Of a DNA stretch of 64,000 nucleotides, positions 1-8,823 are shown in pieces (the first letter of the stretch is position 1; each line of letters starts with the position of its first letter). The DNA comes from Tagaea sp965279565. Its GTDB lineage: Bacteria > Pseudomonadota > Alphaproteobacteria > CACIAM-22H2. A program made the position numbers and the translations under genes. The stretch covers positions 3,906,001 to 3,970,000 of the forward strand of contig OZ257249.1 in the NCBI GenBank assembly GCA_965279565.1. Reading direction: 5' to 3'. The notes under the pieces were generated by a model. The model had not been told where the DNA came from, did no database searches, and saw nothing but the letters and a program-made list of their open reading frames with translations.

Positions 1-1300
1 GGCGGCCGATGGAGTGGTAGTCGAACCCGGCCGCCGCCATGTCGGCCGGCGAATAGACGTTGCGCAGGTCGACGACGACCGGCGCCTTCATCAGCTTCTT
101 GACGCGGTCGAGCTGCAGCGAACGGAACTGGTTCCATTCGGTGACGATGACCAGCGCGTCCGCACCCGTCATCGCCGTGTAAGCGTCGGCCGCCAGCTCC
201 ACGCCCGGCAGCATCTGCTTCGCCTCGTGCATGCCTTCGGGATCGTAGGCGACGATGCGCGCACCGGCCTTCTGCAGCGCGGGCAGGATGTCGAGCGACG
301 GGCTGTCGCGCATGTCGTCGGTGTTGGGTTTGAAGGTGAGGCCGAGGACCGCGACCGTCTTGCCCTTGACCGAGCCGCCGCACGCCGCGACGACCTTGTC
401 GGCCATCTTCTTCTTGCGCTTGTCGTTGATGTCGACGACCGTCTCGATGATGCGCAGCGGTGCTCCATAATCCTGCGCGGTCTTGACCAGCGCCAGCGTG
501 TCCTTGGGGAAGCACGATCCGCCGTAACCCGGGCCGGGATGCAGGAACTTCTTGCCGATGCGCCCGTCGAGGCCGATGCCCTTGGCGACGTCGTGCACGT
601 CGGCCCCGACCTTCTCGCACAGGTCGGCGATCTCGTTGATGAAGGTGATCTTGGCGGCAAGGAACGTGTTGGCCGCGTACTTGATCAGCTCCGACGTCTC
701 CAGCGACGTGAAGACGATCGGCGTCTCGATGAGGTACAGCGGACGGTAGAGCTGGCGCATCACTTCGCGCGCGCGCTCGCTCTCGCAGCCGATGACGACG
801 CGGTCGGGGCGCATGAAATCGCCGATCGCCGCACCTTCGCGCAGGAACTCCGGGTTCGACGCCACGTCGAACTGCGCGTCGGGGCGCACGGCGCGGATAC
901 GGCGCTGCACCTCGCGGCCCGTTCCCACCGGCACGGTCGACTTCGTCACGACGACGGCATAGCCCGTCAGCGCGCGGCCGATCTCTTCGGCGGCGGCATA
1001 GACATAGGAAAGGTCGGCGTGCCCGTCGCCGCGGCGCGACGGCGTGCCGACGGCGATGAACACGGCGTCCGCACCCGGGACGGCCTCGGCGAGGTTCGTC
1101 GTGAAGCTGAGGCGGCCGGCCTTGACGTTCGTCTCGACGAGCTTGTCGAGGCCCGGTTCGAAGATCGGGATGCCGCCCGCCTTCAGGCGCGCGATCTTGG
1201 CCTCGTCCTTGTCGACGCAGACCACATCGACGCCGAATTCCGAGAAGCAGGCGCCGGTCACCAGACCCACGTAGCCGGTGCCGACCATGACGATACGCAT
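1..1300 (-). CDS. ugd: UDP-glucose 6-dehydrogenase, C-terminus cut by window edge
   Basis: Oxidises UDP-glucose to UDP-glucuronate with two NAD+ in the cytoplasm, supplying precursors for exopolysaccharide or LPS. The reverse strand reads from an ATG at 1300 for 433 codons without a stop, so only the last few residues are missing. The N-terminus has the Rossmann glycine motif GTGYVG (residues 7-12); the catalytic cysteine is in GGSCFPKD (Cys263). Full family members are about 430-450 residues. It lies 183 bp downstream of galU, which makes its substrate, so the two probably act together. I saw no convincing separate promoter in the gap. Confidence 0.95.
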   Translation of the reverse strand, partial: MRIVMVGTGYVGLVTGACFSEFGVDVVCVDKDEAKIARLKAGGIPIFEPGLDKLVETNVKAGRLSFTTNLAEAVPGADAVFIAVGTPSRRGDGHADLSYVYAAAEEIGRALTGYAVVVTKSTVPVGTGREVQRRIRAVRPDAQFDVASNPEFLREGAAIGDFMRPDRVVIGCESERAREVMRQLYRPLYLIETPIVFTSLETSELIKYAANTFLAAKITFINEIADLCEKVGADVHDVAKGIGLDGRIGKKFLHPGPGYGGSCFPKDTLALVKTAQDYGAPLRIIETVVDINDKRKKKMADKVVAACGGSVKGKTVAVLGLTFKPNTDDMRDSPSLDILPALQKAGARIVAYDPEGMHEAKQMLPGVELAADAYTAMTGADALVIVTEWNQFRSLQLDRVKKLMKAPVVVDLRNVYSPADMAAAGFDYHSIGR

Positions 1301-1483
1301 TTCGATGATCCTCGTTACGTTCGTGACCCGCCGCGCACAACGCCGCGCGTGGGTGCCCCATTCCATCGGGAGGCGGACGCGCGGGTGGGTACCAAGACAG
1401 CGCCCGGAAGTCGAGCGATTCGACGCCCGGAACGGCCTAACCCGTTGAAATGCCTTATTTCGGCCACGAACCGGGCCGGGCGT

Positions 1484-2353
1484 TCAGGCGTACCGCTTCA
1501 CCACCGCCGCGGCGGCGGCCCCGAGGTCGGCGCGGTCGAGCGCGAAGGCGATCTGCGCCTCGAAGAAACCGATCTTGTCGCCGCAGTCGAAGCGCTGACC
1601 CTGGAAGCGGTAGCCGTGGAACGGGCTGGCGCCGATCATCGGGATCAGCGAGTCCGTCAGCTGGATCTCGCCCCCTGCCCCCTTGGTCTTGCGGTCGAGG
1701 AAGCCGAACACCGCCGGCTCCAGGATGTAGCGGCCGATGACGGCCAGCGTCGACGGGGCGGCTTCGGGCTTGGGCTTCTCGACGAGGCCCTTCACCTGAA
1801 CGAGTCGGCCGTCGTCCTTGCCCGGCGACAGGATGCCGTAGCGCGACGTGTGCTCCTTGGGCACGTCCATGACAGCGACCATGTTGCCGCGCACTTCGGG
1901 ATAGATGTCGCACATCTGCTTCAGGGCCGGCGTCTTGGCGAGGATCAGGTCGTCGGCCAGCAGCACGGCGAACGGCTCGTCGCCGACCAGATCGCGCGCG
2001 CACCACACCGCATGGCCCAGCCCCAGCGGAACCTGCTGGCGCGTATAGGCGACGTCGCCCGCCGGCGGCAGCCAGGCGCGCAGCGCGTCCAGCTCGGCGG
2101 TCTTGCCGCGGCTTTCCAGCGTGTGCTCGAGCTCGTAGGAATGGTCGAAATGGTCCTCGATCGTCGTCTTGCCGCGGCCGGTGACGAAGATGAATTCCTC
2201 GATGCCCGCCGCGCGCGCTTCCTCGACCGCGTACTGGATCAGCGGCTTGTCGACGACCGGCAGCATTTCCTTGGGCATCGCCTTGGTGGCGGGCAGGAAT
2301 CGGGTGCCGAGGCCGCCGACGGGGAAAATGGCCTTGCGAACGCGTGGCTTCAT
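1484..2353 (-). CDS. galU: UTP-glucose-1-phosphate uridylyltransferase
   Basis: Makes UDP-glucose from UTP and glucose-1-phosphate. The 289-residue product opens with the nucleotidyltransferase signature FPVGGLGTRFLPATK and the PKEMLPVVDKP segment typical of GalU. The start at 2353 is preferred because family homology begins with MKPRVRKAIFPV; the frame stays open 22 codons further upstream but that extension has no family similarity. It is followed by ugd on the same strand, giving a two-step route from glucose-1-phosphate to UDP-glucuronate. Length and motifs are normal. Confidence 0.95.
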   Translation of the reverse strand: MKPRVRKAIFPVGGLGTRFLPATKAMPKEMLPVVDKPLIQYAVEEARAAGIEEFIFVTGRGKTTIEDHFDHSYELEHTLESRGKTAELDALRAWLPPAGDVAYTRQQVPLGLGHAVWCARDLVGDEPFAVLLADDLILAKTPALKQMCDIYPEVRGNMVAVMDVPKEHTSRYGILSPGKDDGRLVQVKGLVEKPKPEAAPSTLAVIGRYILEPAVFGFLDRKTKGAGGEIQLTDSLIPMIGASPFHGYRFQGQRFDCGDKIGFFEAQIAFALDRADLGAAAAAVVKRYA

Positions 2354-2440
2354 GGTTTCGGTTCCCGGAAGGATGGATTGTCCGCCGGTAGAACGCGCGG
2401 ACCCCGGGGCTAATGCCATAGGCGGCCCGGACCCGCAAGT

Positions 2441-3148
2441 TTACCCCTGTTCGCCCAGCATCCTGCGCTTGGCTTCGTTGATCTTGGCGGCGAGATAGTC
2501 CGATCCGCCATGGTCGGGATGGACCTTCATCATCAGGCGGCGATGGGCGGCCTTGACCGTCTCGGCGTCGGCATTCTCGGGCACGCCGAGCAGGCGGGCT
2601 GCCTCCGCCCGGTCCATCGGGCCGGCCGCCGGGGCGGCTCCGGCCGTGCCGGCCGACGCACCCCGCCAGTCGGGATGCGTGCGGTCGAGATAGGCTTCGA
2701 GAAGCTGGGCGGCGTCCGCGTCGGCGAGCCGGCATTCGGCCAGCAGCGACAGCAGCGACGCGGCGTCGAGCTCGGACAGACGCCGGCCCTTGAAGGCACC
2801 TTCGCGCACGAGCCCGTCCATCGCCCCGGTCGCGTGGTCGAGATTCATGTGCAGCCAAGCGGTCTCGACGTCGGAGCCTTCCTCGCCGGGTGCGGCACTG
2901 GCCGAGCGGCCGATGCGCCAGGAATTGAACAGGCGGGCAAGCTGGGGTGCGAAATACGAGCCGACCGCCAGCACGCCCCAGATGCGCCCGGTCACCATCA
3001 GCCACAGCGCACCCAGTGCGCCAAGCCCCGCACCTGCGATCTTCGCACCCGCGACGATCTTCTTGGGCGGCGTTTCGGCAAGGCCCTTCAGCAGCCCCCA
3101 GATCACGAAGGCGAGCACCAGCCCGCCGAGCAGGTAGAGAAGGAACAT
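2441..3148 (-). CDS. Membrane-anchored J-domain protein, Tim14/Pam18-like
   Basis: A 235-residue co-chaperone expected to stimulate DnaK ATPase activity at the inner membrane. A hydrophobic N-terminal segment (about residues 1-20) and a second one (about 40-65) precede a C-terminal J-domain of about 58 residues. That domain carries the HPD triad at 210-212 followed by HGGSDYLAAKINEAK. This J-domain pattern, including the GGS-YLAAKINEAK stretch, closely resembles mitochondrial Tim14/Pam18, an import-motor J-protein. The middle region (about 70-175) is Ala-rich with no domain I recognise. The stop of the upstream VWA gene lies 4 bp before this start, so the two are probably co-transcribed. The cellular client is unknown. 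Confidence 0.8.
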   Translation of the reverse strand: MFLLYLLGGLVLAFVIWGLLKGLAETPPKKIVAGAKIAGAGLGALGALWLMVTGRIWGVLAVGSYFAPQLARLFNSWRIGRSASAAPGEEGSDVETAWLHMNLDHATGAMDGLVREGAFKGRRLSELDAASLLSLLAECRLADADAAQLLEAYLDRTHPDWRGASAGTAGAAPAAGPMDRAEAARLLGVPENADAETVKAAHRRLMMKVHPDHGGSDYLAAKINEAKRRMLGEQG

Positions 3149-3152
3149 CGCG

Positions 3153-3857
3153 CTATTTCACCTGCGCAAGCAGCCCGCCGGCCGCCGGTCCGCGCAGCTT
3201 CGTGAAATCGGCAAGGGCCGCGCGCCCGCCGGCCGCGAACGCGGCGGCGGCGGCGAGCAGGTCCTTGAGTGCGTCGGCCGCCCCCGCATCGAACGGGCAA
3301 TAGGCGCCGCCCGACAGGCGCGCGACGGCTTCCAGTGCCGCGCGCGCGACCGGCTCGCCGCCCTCGTGGAAGACGAAGACCGGAACGCCCGCAAGGCCGA
3401 GATGGCCCGCGAGGCCGGCGAGCGTATCCGCACTTTCCTCGACCGCGTCGCCGACGAAGACGACCGCGTTGACCTTGCGCCGCTTCGTTTCGGCGAGTGC
3501 ATGGCGCAGCACGTTGGCGATCTGCGTTTCGCCCGACGCACAGCGCACGCGGCCCATGCGCTCGACCAGTTCCGCCCCGCTCGATACCCACGGCGAAGCG
3601 ACGAAATCGACAAGGCCGCCGTAATGGACGAGCTGGATCTCGATGCCGCCCAGATCGCGCGTGGCAAGGAACATCTCGCCCTGGATCTTCGCCGCACGCG
3701 CCCAGCTCGGTTCGCGGCTGGCCGTGGCGTCCATCGCGAAGACCAGCCGGCCGCGCCGCGCGGTCGCCGTGGCAGGCACGGGAAGCGTCTTCGCCTTCGC
3801 GAGGAAGGCGGCGACGTCGGATCGCGCGGATTTGGTCGGAAGGTTCCGGTCGGCCAT
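3153..3857 (-). CDS. von Willebrand factor A-like domain protein
   Basis: A 234-residue protein that appears to be a single VWA-type domain, with no signal peptide or membrane segment. A MIDAS-like DATAS motif (DxTxS, residues 43-47) follows the first beta strand (GRLVFAM). Later hydrophobic strands (NAVVFVGDAV, VPVFVFHEGG) fit the Rossmann-like VWA fold, which usually binds a metal ion and a protein partner. Its function is not known. The downstream J-protein starts 4 bp after its stop, and mipZ ends 32 bp upstream of its start on the same strand. A role with the J-protein in complex assembly is only an inference from that spacing. Confidence 0.65.
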   Translation of the reverse strand: MADRNLPTKSARSDVAAFLAKAKTLPVPATATARRGRLVFAMDATASREPSWARAAKIQGEMFLATRDLGGIEIQLVHYGGLVDFVASPWVSSGAELVERMGRVRCASGETQIANVLRHALAETKRRKVNAVVFVGDAVEESADTLAGLAGHLGLAGVPVFVFHEGGEPVARAALEAVARLSGGAYCPFDAGAADALKDLLAAAAAFAAGGRAALADFTKLRGPAAGGLLAQVK

Positions 3858-3889
3858 GCCCTAGAGATAGGGGCAACGGCACCCCGGCG

Positions 3890-4804
3890 CTAGGGGGACG
3901 GGCTCGTCTCGGCCGGCAGTGCCGTGGGGACAGCGACGGGGGCCGGGGCCTCGCGCACGCCGATGGCCGCGAGCATGCCGCGCACTTCCTGCCTGCCGGC
4001 GACGTGGCTCATCGTCAGCGGGGTCTTGATGCCGCGTTCGCGCAGGTCGAGCAGCGTCAGCCCCGACAGGAACAGCTCGCGGAACACGACGCGGTCGCCC
4101 AGCCCCACCGCCTGGCGGAAGCCGAAGCGGCGCGACAGCGCGTCGAGGGCGGAACCCATGTTGCGCTTGTTGCGCGCGTCGACCGCGTGCAGGCGGTTGC
4201 GCACGACGATCCAGTCGATCGACTCGCCGTTGCGCTTCGCGCGCACCTTGCGCTGTTCCCAGACCATCGCGCTGTAGGCCGACGGGCAGATGATCTTCAG
4301 CGTCACAGGCTCGACCTTCGCGATCAGGTCGAGATCGATGAAGCTGTCGTTCATCGGCGTGACAAGCGTGTCTGCATAGGAGTGCGCCACGCGGCTCAGC
4401 GTCTGGTCCGAGCCCGGCGTGTCGATGACGATGGCGTCGCAGCGCGCCGAAAGCTCGCCGATCGCGGCTTCGACGCGCGCCGTCTCGTCGGCGATGCCCG
4501 GTTCGCCCAGCATCTTGGAGCGCGGCACCAGCCGATGGTCCGGCATCGGCAGCGGCAGCTTGAGCTTCTCCATCGTCTGGGCGCGGTTTTCCAGATAGCG
4601 GGTCAGCGTGGCCTGGCGCGAGTCGACGTCGATCGAACCGACCGTCAGCCCGTCGCGCAGCAGGCCGACGACCAGATGCATCGCGACCGTGGACTTGCCC
4701 GACCCGCCCTTTTCGTTGCCCAGCACGATCACGCGCGCGCGACGGCGCGCCGGTGGCGGCGATTCCGGATAATAATCCGACAGGGAACCCGAATCGGCGG
4801 TCAT
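3890..4804 (-). CDS. mipZ: Division-plane positioning ATPase MipZ
   Basis: A ParA/MinD-family ATPase (304 residues). In alphaproteobacteria it forms a gradient from the ParB-bound poles and inhibits FtsZ polymerisation, placing the Z ring at midcell in species without MinCDE. The deviant Walker A motif EKGGSGKST is at residues 31-39, and a Walker-B-like strand gives DAIVIDTPGSD. Long segments such as YADTLVTPMNDSFIDLDL are characteristic of MipZ rather than ParA. The Pro/Ala-rich C-terminus looks unstructured. It is divergent from a pentapeptide-repeat gene across a 46 bp gap and is followed 32 bp later by the VWA gene. Confidence 0.9.
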   Translation of the reverse strand: MTADSGSLSDYYPESPPPARRRARVIVLGNEKGGSGKSTVAMHLVVGLLRDGLTVGSIDVDSRQATLTRYLENRAQTMEKLKLPLPMPDHRLVPRSKMLGEPGIADETARVEAAIGELSARCDAIVIDTPGSDQTLSRVAHSYADTLVTPMNDSFIDLDLIAKVEPVTLKIICPSAYSAMVWEQRKVRAKRNGESIDWIVVRNRLHAVDARNKRNMGSALDALSRRFGFRQAVGLGDRVVFRELFLSGLTLLDLRERGIKTPLTMSHVAGRQEVRGMLAAIGVREAPAPVAVPTALPAETSPSP

Positions 4805-4850
4805 AACCCTAGTCTACCGCGTTCGGACGGGTTTAATCTTGCCCACGTAA

Positions 4851-6113
4851 ATGAGCGACCCAGCACCCCCGTCCGGCGGCACCAATTCTTCCGGTGCCAT
4901 GAAGCTGAAATGGCTTGCCGACCGCCACAGCGCCTTCCTGTTCGGGCGGCCGGGCGGGCAACGCGCCGACGCGCGCCGCCAGAATTTCCGGGGTGCGTCG
5001 CTGGACGGCGGAAACCTCTCGTCCGCAATTCTTTCGGGCTGCATTTTCGCCGAGGCGAAGCTTCTCGACTGCGACCTGTCGATGGCCGACCTGTTCGCGG
5101 CCGACTTCTCGGGCTGCGATCTGTCGCGCACGTCGTTCCGCAAGGCCGACCTGCGCGCGGCAAGCTTCATCCACGCCAAGCTGCGCGGCTGCGACCTGTC
5201 GGGTGCCGACCTGCGGCCGGGCCAGATCGTCGACTGGGCGAGCCTCAATTCCGAGACGAAGGAGGTCACGGCGAGCTTCGAATCCGCCGACCTCGAGAAC
5301 GCGCGCATGGGCGCTTCCGACCTGTCCTTCGCCAATTTCGAGAACGCGTCGCTGAAGGGTGCCCAGCTTGCGGGCGCCACACTGTTCGCCGCCAACCTGC
5401 GCGGGGCCGATCTGGTCGGCGCCAAGTTCGACGGGGCCAAGCTCAAGGGCGCCCAGCTCGTCGGCGCCAAGCTCAACGGGGCCTCGTTCCGCAACGCAGA
5501 TCTCTCGGGCGTCGATCTGCGCGGCGTCGACATGAACAACGTGCAGATGGGCGGGGCCAAGCTCGAAGGCACGATCTACGCGAACCCGCCGCCGGGCGAG
5601 AAGCTGCCTGCGGACCTGAAGCCGATCATCGACGCGCACAAGCAGTGGGCCGACACCGGCGGGCGCGAGGGCACGCGCGCCGATTTCGCCGGACGCGACC
5701 TGACGGGTACCGATTTCGGCGGCTGCGATCTTTCGGGCGCGCGCTTCGACGGGGCCGTGCTCAGTCGCGCACGCTTCGTCGCCGCGTCGCTGCGGCTGGC
5801 GAGCCTGCTGTCGGTCAGCGCCGAGCGCTGCGACTTCTCCGACGCCGACCTTTCCGGCGCCATGATGCTGGGGGCGCGCCTCGAAGGCGCCTCGCTCGTC
5901 GGCATCATCGCGCGCCCGATGGAGATCCGCCGCCTCGACGGCACGCCGGCCGGCAAGCGCACGCCGACGAGTTTCGCCAGCGCCTCGCTCGTGGGTGCGG
6001 ATCTTCGCGCCGCCGACCTGCGCAGCGCCAACTTCAACGGCGCCGACCTGCGCGGGGCCAACCTCGCCGGCGCCTTCCTCGCCAATGCCGACATGACCGG
6101 GACGCGACGCTAG
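4851..6113 (+). CDS. Pentapeptide-repeat protein, two repeat blocks
   Basis: A 420-residue protein made almost entirely of A(D/N)LxX pentapeptide repeats, which fold into a right-handed quadrilateral beta helix. The first block spans about residues 40-240 (LSGADLRP, LRGADLVGAKFDGAKLKGAQL). A linker near 245-275 (MQMGG... then KPIIDAHKQWADTGGREG) separates it from a second block at about 280-420, itself interrupted by a short loop with PMEIRRLDGTPAGK. No signal peptide or membrane helix is visible. Some family members mimic DNA and bind gyrase; others are scaffolds. It starts 46 bp from the divergent mipZ start. No strong ribosome-binding site precedes the ATG. Function not assigned. Confidence 0.85.
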   Translation: MSDPAPPSGGTNSSGAMKLKWLADRHSAFLFGRPGGQRADARRQNFRGASLDGGNLSSAILSGCIFAEAKLLDCDLSMADLFAADFSGCDLSRTSFRKADLRAASFIHAKLRGCDLSGADLRPGQIVDWASLNSETKEVTASFESADLENARMGASDLSFANFENASLKGAQLAGATLFAANLRGADLVGAKFDGAKLKGAQLVGAKLNGASFRNADLSGVDLRGVDMNNVQMGGAKLEGTIYANPPPGEKLPADLKPIIDAHKQWADTGGREGTRADFAGRDLTGTDFGGCDLSGARFDGAVLSRARFVAASLRLASLLSVSAERCDFSDADLSGAMMLGARLEGASLVGIIARPMEIRRLDGTPAGKRTPTSFASASLVGADLRAADLRSANFNGADLRGANLAGAFLANADMTGTRR

Positions 6114-6149
6114 AATTCCCGGCAAGACAGAAAACACGGGAAACCGCCC

Positions 6150-7793
6150 TTGCTGCCGTCCGCCGCCACCTATGACGAGCTGGTCGCCCGTTTCGCATGG
6201 CGCGTTCCGGCCCGCTACAATATCGGCATCGATGTCTGCGACCGCCACGCCGCCGCGCGGCCCGACTCCCCTGCCCTGATCTTCGAGGACGAGAACGGGG
6301 CGGTCTCCACCTGGAGCTTCGCGCAGCTGAAGGCGCAGACCGACCGCTTCGCGAACATGCTCGCCGCGCACGGTATCGTGCCGGGCGACCGCGTCGCCGT
6401 GTTGCTGCCGCAGTCGCCCGAAACGGCCGTGGCACACATCGCCAGCTACAAGGCCGGCATGATCGCCGTCCCGCTCTTCGTGCTGTTCGGCGAGGACGCG
6501 CTCGAATACCGGCTGGCCGATTGCGGAGCTGCCTGCGTCGTCACCGACACGCAGCAGCTGCCCAAGCTGCTCGCGATCCGCGACCGCCTGCCCGCGCTTC
6601 GCACCATCGTCGTCGTCGATGGCGGCGGACGCGACGGCACGATCGATTTCCACGATGCCCTCGCGCGCGCGTCGGACGAGTACCGGCCCGTGGACACGGC
6701 CGCCGACGATCCGGCCGTCATCATCTACACGTCGGGCACGACCGGCAGCCCGAAGGGCGCCTTGCACGCGCACCGCGTGCTGCTCGGCCACCTGCCGGGC
6801 GTGGAACTGCCGCAGGACCTGTTCCCCAAGCCCGGCGACCTGTTCTGGACGCCGGCCGACTGGGCATGGATCGGCGGACTGTTCGACGTGCTGCTGCCCT
6901 CGCTCCATCACGGCGTGCCCGTCCTCGCCCACCGCTTCCGCAAGTTCGAACCGGACAGGGCGCTCGACCTGATGGCGCGGCACAAGGTGCGCAATGTCTT
7001 CTTCCCGCCGACCGCGCTGAAACTGATGCGCCAGTCCTCGATCAAGCCGCATGCAGGCGTGGCGCTGCGTTCGATCGGCTCGGGCGGGGAGTCGCTGGGC
7101 GAAGAACTGCTCGACTGGGGGCGCACCACATTCGGCGTGACGATCAACGAGTTCTACGGCCAGACCGAATGCAATCTCGTCGTCTCGAATTGCACGTCGC
7201 TGTTCGCGGTGAAGCCAGGTGCCATGGGCCGTGCCGTGCCCGGCCACACGCTCGCGATCCTCGACGACGACGGCAACGAACTGCCCGACGGCGAGACCGG
7301 CGAAATCGCCGTGCGCCGGCCCGACCCGGTCATGTTCCTGCGCTACTGGAACCGCCCGGCCGACACGGAAGCGAAATTCTCGGGCGACTGGATGCGCACC
7401 GGCGACCGCGGCCGGTGCGGCGCGGACGGTTACCTTCGCTATGTCGGGCGCGCGGACGACGTGATCACGTCGGCCGGCTACCGCATCGGCCCGGCCGAGA
7501 TCGAGGAATGCCTGCTCAAGCACGCATCCGTCGGCATGGCCGCGGTGATCGGCGTGCCGGACGCGCTGCGCACCGAGGCGATCAAGGCCTTCGTCGTGCT
7601 GAAGCCGGGCCGCGGCGGCGACGAGGCCCTGCGCCGCGAACTGCAGGACCACGTGCGCACGCGCCTTGCCGCGCACGAATATCCGCGCGAGATCGAGTTC
7701 GTTTCGGAACTGCCGATGACCGCCACGGGAAAGATCGTCCGCCGCGAACTGCGGCGGCGCGAGATTGAGTTACGCGAGGGGAGAACGCCATGA
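6150..7793 (+). CDS. AMP-dependent acyl-CoA synthetase, medium-chain (ACSM)-like
   Basis: Activates a carboxylic acid to its acyl-CoA through an acyl-adenylate. The 547-residue protein has the P-loop IIYTSGTTGSPKG (about 190-203), a GQTE motif (YGQTECNL), a GDWMRTGDRG hinge region and the invariant C-terminal lysine in TATGKIVRR (Lys528). The N-terminal pattern VPARYNIGIDVCDRH resembles the ACSM/medium-chain group, so a medium-chain or aromatic acid is the likely substrate, but this is inferred. The start is a TTG, the first possible start after the in-frame stop of the upstream pentapeptide gene. Its end overlaps the next gene by ATGA, implying coupled translation. Confidence 0.85.
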   Translation: MLPSAATYDELVARFAWRVPARYNIGIDVCDRHAAARPDSPALIFEDENGAVSTWSFAQLKAQTDRFANMLAAHGIVPGDRVAVLLPQSPETAVAHIASYKAGMIAVPLFVLFGEDALEYRLADCGAACVVTDTQQLPKLLAIRDRLPALRTIVVVDGGGRDGTIDFHDALARASDEYRPVDTAADDPAVIIYTSGTTGSPKGALHAHRVLLGHLPGVELPQDLFPKPGDLFWTPADWAWIGGLFDVLLPSLHHGVPVLAHRFRKFEPDRALDLMARHKVRNVFFPPTALKLMRQSSIKPHAGVALRSIGSGGESLGEELLDWGRTTFGVTINEFYGQTECNLVVSNCTSLFAVKPGAMGRAVPGHTLAILDDDGNELPDGETGEIAVRRPDPVMFLRYWNRPADTEAKFSGDWMRTGDRGRCGADGYLRYVGRADDVITSAGYRIGPAEIEECLLKHASVGMAAVIGVPDALRTEAIKAFVVLKPGRGGDEALRRELQDHVRTRLAAHEYPREIEFVSELPMTATGKIVRRELRRREIELREGRTP

Positions 7794-8386
7794 CGAAGAC
7801 GATCGACTACTACTTCTCGACCAACAGCCCGTGGACCTATCTGGGGCACGAGCGGTTCGTCGCGATCGCGCGCAAGGCGGGCGCCCACGTCAACGTGAAG
7901 CCGGTCGATTTCGGCCGCGTGTTCGCCGTTTCGGGCGGACTGCCGCTCGCCCAGCGCCCCAAGCAGCGCCAGGCCTACCGGATGATGGAACTGAAGCGCT
8001 GGCGCGAATATCTCGCCATCCCGCTCAATCTGGAACCCAAGTTCTTCCGCGTGCCCACCGAGCCCGCCGCGCGCCTGATAATCGCGGCCGACCGCAAGGA
8101 CCTCAACGCGCTCGCATTGACCGGCTTCATCGGCAAGGCGGTGTGGGAGGAGGAACGCGACATCTCCGACAGCGAAACGCTGAAGGCCATCGCCGCCGAG
8201 CACGGCCGCAACGCCAAGCTCCTGTGGGACGCGGCGCAGAGCGACGAGACGAAGGCGATCTACGACACCTACACGCAGGAAGCCATCGACCGGCAGGTCT
8301 TCGGCGCGCCCACGTACATCTACAAGGACGAGCTGTTCTGGGGTCAGGACCGGCTCGACTTCCTGGAGCGCGCGCTGGCGCGCTAG
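7790..8386 (+). CDS. DsbA-family (2-hydroxychromene-2-carboxylate isomerase-like) protein
   Basis: A 198-residue thioredoxin-fold protein of the kappa-GST/HCCA isomerase group, which uses glutathione as cofactor to isomerise ring-cleavage or acyl intermediates. The N-terminus YYFSTNSPWTYLG carries the conserved Ser-Pro pair (Ser13-Pro14) that replaces the DsbA CxxC and binds glutathione. The C-terminal VFGAPTYIYKDELFWGQDRL is the family signature around the cis-Pro and FWGQDR. It overlaps the acyl-CoA synthetase stop by 4 bp and converges on DUF1489 with a 4 bp overlap. A related protein lies at 16189-16791 in the leucine operon. The true substrate is unknown. Confidence 0.8.
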   Translation: MTKTIDYYFSTNSPWTYLGHERFVAIARKAGAHVNVKPVDFGRVFAVSGGLPLAQRPKQRQAYRMMELKRWREYLAIPLNLEPKFFRVPTEPAARLIIAADRKDLNALALTGFIGKAVWEEERDISDSETLKAIAAEHGRNAKLLWDAAQSDETKAIYDTYTQEAIDRQVFGAPTYIYKDELFWGQDRLDFLERALAR

Positions 8387-8823
8387 AGCAGCCCCAGCGC
8401 CCTCAGCTCCTCGGCCATCTTGGTCGGAAGTTTGCCGATCTCGGCGGCGGACTTCGCGTCGAGGTCCTTGGGCGCGCTCGACGCCTCGAAATAGCGCCAG
8501 CCCTGGAAAGCGCGCATCGGCTTGGGATGCGTGCGCACGAGCTTGCGGTCGAGATGGATCTCGCAGGCAGGCTTGCCGGCCTTGTCCTTGCGGCTGACGA
8601 AACGCACGATCTTCTGGCGGCAGCGGATCGTGCCCTTGATCACCCAGTAGAGCGAGCCTTCGCCCGCGATCTCCGGCCCACGCTTGGGCGTGTTGCGCGT
8701 CACGTGCTTGAGCTGCACGGTCTGGCCGCGCGCCTTCATGTCCTTGATGCGCTTCTTCTGCCACGCGGCGAGATCCTCGACCGAATCGCAGCCGACGCAG
8801 AGCTTCACGATGTGGAGATTCAT
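8383..8823 (-). CDS. DUF1489 family protein
   Basis: A 146-residue protein matching the alphaproteobacterial DUF1489 family, recognised from the N-terminal LHIVKLCVGCDSVEDLAAWQ and the central YWVIKGTIRCRQKI segment. It is basic, soluble and has two N-terminal cysteines (CVGC), which might bind a metal or be redox active; that is inference. No function is established for the family. Its ATG overlaps the stop of the HPt gene by ATGA, so it is the third gene of the receiver/HPt operon. The 3' end overlaps the convergent isomerase gene by 4 bp. Confidence 0.75.
   Translation of the reverse strand: MNLHIVKLCVGCDSVEDLAAWQKKRIKDMKARGQTVQLKHVTRNTPKRGPEIAGEGSLYWVIKGTIRCRQKIVRFVSRKDKAGKPACEIHLDRKLVRTHPKPMRAFQGWRYFEASSAPKDLDAKSAAEIGKLPTKMAEELRALGLL

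Noticed and set aside
6114..6149. TTCCCG...CGGGAA repeat between the pentapeptide gene and the acyl-CoA synthetase as a terminator
   Set aside because: The loop is 15 nt, the stem 6 bp and there is no U tract, so the two genes are more likely co-transcribed or separately promoted without a terminator.
4833..7676. Open frame of 947 codons on the minus strand opposite the pentapeptide and acyl-CoA synthetase genes
   Set aside because: Antisense composition artefact; the plus-strand genes show intact repeats, P-loop and catalytic lysine.
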